Below, in pieces: positions 1 to 4,914 of a stretch of DNA of 5,515 bases. The DNA comes from CAUZEO01 sp963578625 (GTDB lineage: Bacteria > Verrucomicrobiota > Kiritimatiellia > SLOV01). The notes below the pieces were generated by a model. That model saw nothing but the letters and a program-made list of their open reading frames with translations, was not told the origin of the DNA and did no database searches. A program made the translations under genes and the position numbers. Position 1 is the first letter of the stretch. Each line of letters opens with the position of its first letter. The stretch is taken from the NCBI GenBank assembly GCA_963578625.1, contig CAUZEO010000347.1, positions 1 to 5,515 of the forward strand, read 5' to 3'.

Positions 1-233
1 TCCATCATCGCGCCGGCGTCCAGCAGCCGCTGCTGGTGTTCCTTGGGGATCTCGAGCAGCCGCGGGTTGTACTGGTGGCATTCCCGCGCCGACTGCGGCA
101 CAAAAACACTCCACAATCGGACGCCGCTGAAGAACGGGCCGGTGGCGTCGAGCATTTCGAAATTGAGATTGTCGAACGGCTTGATCACGGCAGCACGGTA
201 TCGCTCGGCATCGAACTCCGCAGGAAGTGCAAT
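1..233 (-). CDS. Hypothetical protein, N-terminal part (runs off left edge)
   Basis: On the minus strand a frame with convincing protein character runs from a TAG at 245-243 to the window edge, about 80 codons. It begins AATIALPAEFDAERYRAAV and contains KPFDNLNFEMLDATGPFF and QSARECHQYNPRLLEIPKEH. Charged, aromatic and hydrophobic residues are mixed as in a soluble globular protein, and the opposite frames look like shadows. I do not recognise the family and assign no function. The start is unresolved because no ATG or TTG lies between the TAG and the conserved-looking part. The only options are an ATT at 233-231, preceded by a weak AGGCGG, or a GTG at 188-186 without a clear ribosome binding site. 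I give the ATT so that the whole protein-like stretch is included. It lies about 210 bases beyond the ABC exporter in the same direction and may have its own promoter. A gene inactivated near its 5' end is also possible. Confidence 0.5.
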   Translation of the reverse strand, partial: MALPAEFDAERYRAAVIKPFDNLNFEMLDATGPFFSGVRLWSVFVPQSARECHQYNPRLLEIPKEHQQRLLDAGAMM

Positions 234-371
234 CGTCGCCGCCTATGGATAACTCAATCCAAAAAACACTGATGCAAAACCAATCACTGCAACTAACTAA
301 TGTGACAACTTCAAATCAGGACGTGACACCAGGTTCTGCCACCTCGAGGAACCCGCACAGCGTCGGGAATG

Positions 372-405
372 TCGAATATTGAATGCTCAATATCGAAGGT
401 CGAAG
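372..405. repeat. Intergenic hairpin plus ATCGAAGGTCGAAG motif
   Basis: The arms ATATTGA (376-382) and TCAATAT (387-393) pair perfectly around the loop ATGC. The pairing extends by three more pairs (TCG 372-374 with CGA 394-396) after a single bulged A. The right arm merges into ATCGAAGGTCGAAG (392-405), itself a near-tandem TCGAAG pair. The same 14-mer with one change recurs at 4830-4843, also between genes. This suggests a dispersed intergenic repeat. No function is visible. Confidence 0.5.
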
Positions 406-433
406 GGGGTGGTGGTTCACAGCCATTCACCCC
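406..433 (-). terminator. Possible stem-loop downstream of the ABC exporter gene
   Basis: GGGGTG (406-411) pairs perfectly with CACCCC (428-433) around a 16-base loop. It begins about 10 bases past the exporter's stop codon in the direction of transcription. In the minus-strand transcript the stem is followed by CTTCGACC and not by a U-run, so it is not a canonical rho-independent terminator. It could still be an RNA 3'-end stabiliser or a chance pairing in a G/C-rich stretch. Confidence 0.25.
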
Positions 434-442
434 TGCCCCCGC

Positions 443-2284
443 CTACCCATCAGCCGGGGCAAATTGCAGATCGTAATAGTACTTGTAGGCGCCGGCCTGC
501 TCGATCAGCGCATCGTGGGTCCCCTCCTCCACGATATTTCCATCCCGCAGGACCAGGATCCGATCGGCATTCCGAATGGTGGAGAGCCGGTGCGCGATCG
601 CGAATACCGTGCGGCCTTCCATCAGTTCGTCCAGCGCGGCCTGCACGAAACGCTCCGACTCGGTGTCGAGCGAGCTCATCGCTTCGTCAAGAATCAGGAT
701 CGGAGGATTTCGCAACAGGGCGCGGGCAATCGCGAGTCTCTGCCGCTGCCCCCCGGACAACCGGTCGCCCCTTTCGCCGATCACCACGTCGTAGCCCCCC
801 TCCTCCAGGATAAATTCGTGAGCATGGGCCCGCCTCGCGGCCGTTTCGATTTCCTGGCGCGAAGCGGATTCCTGACCGTAGGCGATATTCTCGGCAATGG
901 TCCGGTTGAACAGGAAGGTTTCCTGCGTTACCAGGCCAATGTGGGCCCGAAGCGATGAGATGGTGTAATCGCGAATGTCGCGACCGTTTATCCTGACGGA
1001 GCCTTTGGTGGTGTCAAAAAACCTGGGCAGCAGGCTCACCAGGGTTGTCTTTCCCGCGCCGGACCCGCCCACGATCGCGACAACTTCCCCGGCTTTCACC
1101 TTCAAATCCACGCCCTGGAGGACCCATTCATCGTCGTACCGGAAATGCAGATCCTGGAAGGTAACTTCCTCCAATTCCCCCACCAACGGCTCGGCGCCGG
1201 AACGGTCTTCAACACCGACTTCAACATTCAGGATTTCAAAAATTCGGTCCGCTGCCGCGGAGGCCTGCTGCACTCCGATGTGAAGACGGCTCAGCCGCTT
1301 AATCGGGTCGTAAATTATGATCAGCACTGCCAGAAAAATAAGGAGATCGTCCAGGGACATTTCAAACATGCGGGTATACGCGATCAAGGCAAACCCCGTA
1401 ACGATGGAAATCAGCTCAATGATGGGCGTGATGGCGACCCGGGACCGGAGAACTCGAACCTGATTTTTGAAAACCCCTTCTGCGGTGCGCTCAAAATTCT
1501 TCTGCTCCTGCTGCTCCGTGCCGAACGCTTTGACAATGCGGCTACCGGCAATGGCTTCCTGCTGGACCGAAGCGAGACTACCCAGGCTGGCTTGACCCCG
1601 CCTGGCGAACTTCCGAACCTTCCGCCCGAATATAATCACCGGGATGATGCAGATCGGGAAGAGAAGCAGACTTAAGATTGCCAACCGATAATCGATCCTC
1701 AGCAGCACAGCGATTCCGGCAAGAAGGACAAACGGTTGATTCGCAATGTCCCCGAGTACGGTCGAAACACCACGCTCCACCATCTGGGTATCATTCGCCG
1801 TCCGTGACATCAGCTCGCCGGTTCGCTTGGAACCAATCTGAGCCATGGACAGATTCTGAATGTGACCGAATATTTCGTTCCGCATATCCATCACAATGCG
1901 CTGCCCAACCCACTCCACCAGGTACTTGCTCAAAAAGAACCCGATCCCACGCAACGTAACGAAAATGAAAACCAACACGAAAATGGCAATCGTGAAATAC
2001 AGAGGAGAATCCGGATCTCCGACGTAGGCAATGGTGCTTCTGACGAAATCCTCCAGAAACTTCCCGTCGGATAATGAAGTAGTTTCCTCTCCTCCGAGCG
2101 AGCTCTGTTCCAATCCGAGCCAGACGGATAGCAATGCGAAAAAAGTGGATCCGCCGAAGAGGGCACCGAAGAAAACACCGGCCAGAAGCCGCCTCCAATA
2201 GGGGCGCGCGTAACCCAGGAGCCGCTTGTACGTCGCCCAGTCACCCAGGTTCCGGGCTTCCGGCAATGATGGGTCTTCAGCCAT
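443..2284 (-). CDS. MsbA-type fused ABC exporter (permease and ATPase in one chain)
   Basis: This is a 613-residue half-transporter that would act as a homodimer in the inner membrane, using ATP to export a lipid or other hydrophobic substrate. Six membrane segments are visible at about 32-56, 95-118, 177-196, 199-220, 286-306 and 309-326. The ATPase domain has all its motifs: Walker A GGSGAGKT (406-413), Q-loop Q454, signature LSGGQ (509-513), Walker B ILILDEA (529-535), D-loop SSLD (537-540) and switch His565. The start ATG at 2284 overlaps the end of trxB by 8 bases (ATGGCTGA). The frame is open further upstream to 2371, but that stretch (residues such as SRTPCTGRRSPP) is arginine/proline-rich and is trxB read in another frame. 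The order and length fit MsbA/BmrA-like exporters. The loop between segments 1 and 2 is unusually long, about 40 residues and acidic. The substrate cannot be read from the sequence, so I withhold the symbol msbA. Confidence 0.93.
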   Translation of the reverse strand: MAEDPSLPEARNLGDWATYKRLLGYARPYWRRLLAGVFFGALFGGSTFFALLSVWLGLEQSSLGGEETTSLSDGKFLEDFVRSTIAYVGDPDSPLYFTIAIFVLVFIFVTLRGIGFFLSKYLVEWVGQRIVMDMRNEIFGHIQNLSMAQIGSKRTGELMSRTANDTQMVERGVSTVLGDIANQPFVLLAGIAVLLRIDYRLAILSLLLFPICIIPVIIFGRKVRKFARRGQASLGSLASVQQEAIAGSRIVKAFGTEQQEQKNFERTAEGVFKNQVRVLRSRVAITPIIELISIVTGFALIAYTRMFEMSLDDLLIFLAVLIIIYDPIKRLSRLHIGVQQASAAADRIFEILNVEVGVEDRSGAEPLVGELEEVTFQDLHFRYDDEWVLQGVDLKVKAGEVVAIVGGSGAGKTTLVSLLPRFFDTTKGSVRINGRDIRDYTISSLRAHIGLVTQETFLFNRTIAENIAYGQESASRQEIETAARRAHAHEFILEEGGYDVVIGERGDRLSGGQRQRLAIARALLRNPPILILDEAMSSLDTESERFVQAALDELMEGRTVFAIAHRLSTIRNADRILVLRDGNIVEEGTHDALIEQAGAYKYYYDLQFAPADG

Positions 2285-3194
2285 GGGCAAGGAACCGCTC
2301 CGCTTCGAGTGCCGCCATGCATCCCGAACCAGCGGCGGTGATCGCCTGCCGGTACACGGAGTCCTGGACATCGCCGGCGGCGAAAACGCCCGGAATGTTG
2401 GTCAGTGTGTTCCTGGCAACCAGGTAGCCGTTGTCATCCATCTCGAGTTGGCCGTTGAATGCGTCCGTATTGGGCCGATGTCCAATCGCAACAAAAAGAG
2501 CCTCCACATCGAGCGTACTCTCCTCGGCGGTCTGGACATTCTTCAAGCCAAGGCCCGTCACCTTGTTCTCATCGACACCCTTCACATCCATCACCACGGT
2601 ATTCCAGATAACTTCGATTTTTTCGTGGGCCAATGTCCGTTCCGCCATGATCTTGGAGGCACGAAATTCATCACGCCGGTGAATGAGTGAGACTTTCGAC
2701 GCGAACCGCGTCAGGAACAGGGATTCCTCCATCGCGGTATCGCCGCCGCCGACCACTGCCACCGGCACATCGCGGTAAAACGCCCCGTCACAGGTAGCGC
2801 AGGAAGTCACGCCGTGGCCGATTAGGGCCTGCTCCGATTCCAGGCCGATATATTTCGCGCTGGCGCCGGTGCAAACAATGAGCGATTCAGTTTCGAGTTC
2901 GTCCCCGCCTTCAAGAACGATTTTGAAGGGCCGGTTGCTGAGGTCCGTGGAGACCACCTGGTCCATGCGGAAGCGGGTATCGAACCGCTCCGCCTGCGCC
3001 TTCATCTCCGTCATCAGGTCCGGCCCCATGATCCCTTCGCGAAATCCGGGATAGTTTTCGACATCCGTGGTGGTGGTGAGCTGGCCACCGGGCTCCAGTC
3101 CTTCGATGACAAGCGGGTCCAGGTCCGCCCGCGCGGTGTAGATTGCGGCCGTCAATCCCGCCGCCCCGGTTCCGATAATGACTACTTTCTCCAT
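2277..3194 (-). CDS. trxB: Thioredoxin reductase (NADPH, low-molecular-weight type)
   Basis: This cytoplasmic FAD flavoenzyme reduces oxidised thioredoxin with NADPH. The 305 residues match the usual length of the bacterial low-molecular-weight class. Visible motifs in order are: FAD-binding GTGAAG (8-13), PGGQLTTTTDVENYPGF (35-51), redox-active CATC (Cys132 and Cys135, followed by DG), NADPH-binding GGGDTA (149-154), HRR (172-174; basic residues that contact the NADPH 2'-phosphate), and the C-terminal FAD motif GVFAAGDV (269-276) followed by YRQAITAAGSGCMAALEAER. I chose the ATG at 3194. A TTG lies immediately before it (3197-3195), but the ATG gives MEKVVIIGTG, the normal family N-terminus, and GGGG lies a suitable distance upstream. 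The last codons overlap the start of the ABC exporter, so the two form an operon. Upstream is a divergent spacer shared with the dUTPase-like gene. Confidence 0.97.
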   Translation of the reverse strand: MEKVVIIGTGAAGLTAAIYTARADLDPLVIEGLEPGGQLTTTTDVENYPGFREGIMGPDLMTEMKAQAERFDTRFRMDQVVSTDLSNRPFKIVLEGGDELETESLIVCTGASAKYIGLESEQALIGHGVTSCATCDGAFYRDVPVAVVGGGDTAMEESLFLTRFASKVSLIHRRDEFRASKIMAERTLAHEKIEVIWNTVVMDVKGVDENKVTGLGLKNVQTAEESTLDVEALFVAIGHRPNTDAFNGQLEMDDNGYLVARNTLTNIPGVFAAGDVQDSVYRQAITAAGSGCMAALEAERFLAHG

Positions 3195-3287
3195 CAAATG
3201 CCCCGTATCTGTCTGTACTTACCGTAATCCAATATCCTAGGGTAGAGACCCGTCAGGAAAAGTTCGGGCTTTGTACAGAGGATTAGC
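3195..3287. promoter_or_regulatory. Divergent spacer that must hold trxB and dUTPase promoters
   Basis: These 93 bases separate two divergently read genes, so both promoters should lie here or overlap the gene starts. A good ribosome binding site for the plus-strand gene is present (AGAGGA, 3277-3282, five bases before its ATG). A GGGG run serves the trxB side. I found no -35/-10 pair close enough to consensus to assign on either strand, and no strong operator-like palindrome beyond CCTAGG near 3234-3239. Confidence 0.4.
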
Positions 3288-3674
3288 ATGACAGAAAAGG
3301 ATTTGTTGAAAGACTTGTGGGACCGGCAGGAAGAACTGAACCTCCGGATTGGCGTGGATACTCCCAAAATGACCGAAGAAGAGCAGGTCAAGTGGACCCT
3401 GAACTATTGCCGCGCCATGACCCAGGAAATCGCGGAATTGACCGATAGCGTACCCTGGAAGTGGTGGGCCAAATACCAGACTTTCGATAAACAGAATGCC
3501 CGCGTCGAAATCGTGGACCTGTTTCACTTTCTGATCTCCCTCGCGCAGGTCATGGGAATGTCGGCCGAAGATGTCCACCGGCTCTACGTCGAGAAAAACC
3601 AGGTCAACCACGAACGCCAGGACAGCGGCTACGCCGTGAAAGACGAAAGCGACAATAAGAAGTTGGGGATATAG
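3288..3674 (+). CDS. All-alpha dimeric dUTPase-like protein (dUTP diphosphatase)
   Basis: This 128-residue protein is predicted to hydrolyse dUTP to dUMP and pyrophosphate, keeping uracil out of DNA and supplying dUMP for thymidylate. It carries the motif set of the all-alpha, Mg-dependent dimeric dUTPases related to MazG, not the trimeric beta-barrel Dut. Motif I is QEELN (14-18). The metal-binding EIAE (E47, E50) is followed by PWKWW (56-60), and the second acidic pair is E74 and D77 in VEIVDLFHF. The C-terminal motif is KNQVNHERQDSGY (103-115), with the K/N/R/Q/GY pattern that binds the nucleotide phosphates and base. The ATG at 3288 has a good site (AGAGGA) five bases before it. At 128 residues it is compact; trypanosomatid and phage relatives are longer. 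It stands alone on the plus strand, divergent from trxB. A related dCTP/dUTP pyrophosphatase activity is the main alternative. Confidence 0.85.
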   Translation: MTEKDLLKDLWDRQEELNLRIGVDTPKMTEEEQVKWTLNYCRAMTQEIAELTDSVPWKWWAKYQTFDKQNARVEIVDLFHFLISLAQVMGMSAEDVHRLYVEKNQVNHERQDSGYAVKDESDNKKLGI

Positions 3675-3757
3675 AGCGTGTTGTAAATCTGCAAAGTAGC
3701 GGAAATCGCAGAGGCTTCCGATCGGCGACACACAGGCCCGACAGAGCCACGAAATAC

Positions 3758-3789
3758 TCGAAACCGAGGCTCCGAAAAACGGATTTCGA
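3758..3789. repeat. Bulged hairpin in the spacer after the dUTPase-like gene
   Basis: TCGAAACCG (3758-3766) pairs with CGG-A-TTTCGA (3780-3789): nine pairs with one bulged A and a 13-base loop ending in five A's. It lies about 85 bases beyond the dUTPase-like stop and has no U-run behind it, so it is not a standard terminator. Its outer TCGA ends and single bulged A resemble the hairpin at 372-396. Confidence 0.4.
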
Positions 3790-3816
3790 ACAGAAGAAAA
3801 CGGAGGGGAATTTTGG

Positions 3817-3843
3817 TCACTCCGTGTGCTCCGTGACTCCGGG
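3817..3843. repeat. Short CTCCGTG (CACGGAG) repeat, about 9-base period
   Basis: CTCCGTG occurs at 3820-3826 and 3829-3835, and a decayed third copy (CTCCGGG) at 3837-3843. On the other strand this reads as CACGGAG units, a kind of low-complexity intergenic repeat I associate with several environmental bacterial lineages. GTCAC (3816-3820) and GTGAC (3833-3837) also flank it as a small inverted repeat. It ends just before the ribosome binding site of the lipoprotein gene. Confidence 0.55.
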
Positions 3844-3857
3844 GCAGGAAAACTGTC

Positions 3858-4769
3858 TTGGATGATAACACTTATGAATCTCCGAGTCCCCGCCGCAACA
3901 TGAATCCGGTTTTTCTTCCTCTTCTTCTCATCGTCCTTTTTCTCGCCGGATGCGCTACCGATCGCGAGAATCACCGCCATGAGGCGGAGATTCTATATCG
4001 CGGGTACACCGCCGGAGCCCTGGTCCACGTGGAAGAATGGAATCTTGATCTCGCGGAAGCCGGCCTGGTTCAGAAGCGATTCATCGAACGTCTGAAAATC
4101 GACTCTGGAACGATCATCGGATACAAAGCAGCGCTCACCCGGAAATCGATACAAGAGCGCTTCGGAATCAGCGAACCTCTCTTGGGAGTATTGACCGAGC
4201 GAATGATCTTCGATTCGGGCACCACACTCTCGCCAAAGCTCGGCGCTCGACTGATGACCGAAGGCGACCTTGTGGTTCGAGTCGCCTCAGACGAAATTCA
4301 CCAGGCAGGCACCGCACGCGAAACGCTGGCGTATCTTGACGCGGTCTATCCCTTCCTGGAAATCCCCGACTTGCTCGTCGATCCGTCGACCCCTCTATCC
4401 GCGTCCCTGATCCGCGCCTACAACACCGGCGCGAAAGCCGGCATCCTGGGAGCAGCAATCCCCCTGGAAAACACGGACGCCTGGTTTCGAAGACTTGGTG
4501 AAGTTCAAGTTCGAGTCACTGGAACCGAAATGGGGACGGCTTCGACCGGTTCATCCTCGGATCTGCTGGGCCATCCCTGCAACGTCGTACTGTGGATAAA
4601 GGATGCGGTATCCGCACGCGGCGGACAACTTCAGGCGGGAGATCTTCTATCGCTGGGCAGCATGACCCCCATGCAACCGGTCATACCCGGAAGCACCGTT
4701 CGCGCACTCTACTCAGGGCTGGATCCGGCAGGAGAGGTCTCGGTGGAAGCATCTTTCGAAAAGGAGTGA
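3858..4769 (+). CDS. Lipoprotein with fumarylacetoacetate hydrolase/hydratase-like domain
   Basis: The 303 residues have a lipoprotein signal: basic RR at 12-13, a hydrophobic core (FLPLLLIVLFLA, 19-30) and lipobox LAGC with Cys32, followed by Ala, which by the E. coli sorting rule favours the outer membrane. The mature part resembles the 2-keto-4-pentenoate hydratase/FAH fold. It shows GYKAALTRKSIQERFG (88-103), a central GARLMTEGDLVVRV (129-142) with E135 and D137 as candidate metal ligands, LEIPDLLVD (167-175), LLGHPCNVVLWIKD (236-249) and GDLLSLGSMTP (261-271). I chose the TTG at 3858 because AGGA (3846-3849) precedes it by eight bases and it supplies the positive residues of the signal. 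The ATG at 3900 has no visible ribosome binding site and leaves an uncharged N-terminus. The reaction is not predictable: hydratase, decarboxylase or hydrolase are all possible, and a non-catalytic role is not excluded. Confidence 0.8.
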   Translation: MDDNTYESPSPRRNMNPVFLPLLLIVLFLAGCATDRENHRHEAEILYRGYTAGALVHVEEWNLDLAEAGLVQKRFIERLKIDSGTIIGYKAALTRKSIQERFGISEPLLGVLTERMIFDSGTTLSPKLGARLMTEGDLVVRVASDEIHQAGTARETLAYLDAVYPFLEIPDLLVDPSTPLSASLIRAYNTGAKAGILGAAIPLENTDAWFRRLGEVQVRVTGTEMGTASTGSSSDLLGHPCNVVLWIKDAVSARGGQLQAGDLLSLGSMTPMQPVIPGSTVRALYSGLDPAGEVSVEASFEKE

Positions 4770-4782
4770 CCGCGCCCCGGGG

Positions 4783-4801
4783 CACGGGTATCCGACCCGT
4801 G
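4783..4801. other. Perfect stem-loop downstream of the lipoprotein gene
   Basis: CACGGGT (4783-4789) and ACCCGTG (4795-4801) form seven perfect pairs around the loop ATCCG, 13 bases past the lipoprotein stop. The following bases (TGCGGAGCCC) hold no U-run, so it is not a typical rho-independent terminator. It may protect the mRNA 3' end, or it may be part of an intergenic repeat. Confidence 0.45.
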
Positions 4802-4829
4802 TGCGGAGCCCAACCGGTACGCAAGAAAA

Positions 4830-4843
4830 ATCGAAGATCGAAG
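4830..4843 (+). repeat. Second copy of the ATCGAAGRTCGAAG intergenic motif
   Basis: ATCGAAGATCGAAG differs by one base from the 14-mer at 392-405 and has the same orientation. It is followed by an AAAATTTTT tract (4846-4854). Both copies lie between genes. Confidence 0.45.
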
Positions 4844-4914
4844 CTAAAATTTTTGGCGCGAGCATCCGGCCCACGGCGCTTGTACAATCGTTGCCGGTGC
4901 TGCAGACTCGTCCG

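Noticed and set aside
332..353. Inverted repeat GGTTC / GAACC in the left spacer
   Set aside because: The arms are only five bases with a 12-base loop and no tract of T's, so it is within what chance would give.
383..958. Plus-strand 191-codon frame opposite the ABC ATPase domain
   Set aside because: It is a shadow of the exporter's strongly conserved ATPase region on the other strand.
2285..2371. Upstream extension of the ABC exporter by 29 codons
   Set aside because: The extension is trxB read in another frame, rich in Arg and Pro. The ATG at 2284 gives the usual short soluble N-terminus and a typical coupled overlap.
3195..3197. TTG as the start of trxB, one codon before the ATG
   Set aside because: The adjacent ATG is the stronger start and gives the normal family N-terminus.
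3629..3871. Minus-strand 80-codon frame in the spacer after the dUTPase-like gene
   Set aside because: Its sequence (RSHGAHGVT and similar) is what the CACGGAG repeat gives when translated. It has no ribosome binding site and no protein-like pattern.
3891..3935. Twin-arginine (Tat) export signal in the lipoprotein, suggested by RR at residues 12-13
   Set aside because: The residues after RR (NMNP) do not fit the RRxFLK consensus, and the lipobox with a short hydrophobic core fits an ordinary lipoprotein signal better.
3237..3980. Long minus-strand open frame (247 codons) across the dUTPase-like gene, the spacer and the lipoprotein start
   Set aside because: It is antisense to two well-supported genes, its composition is that of a reverse-complement shadow, and it crosses an intergenic repeat.
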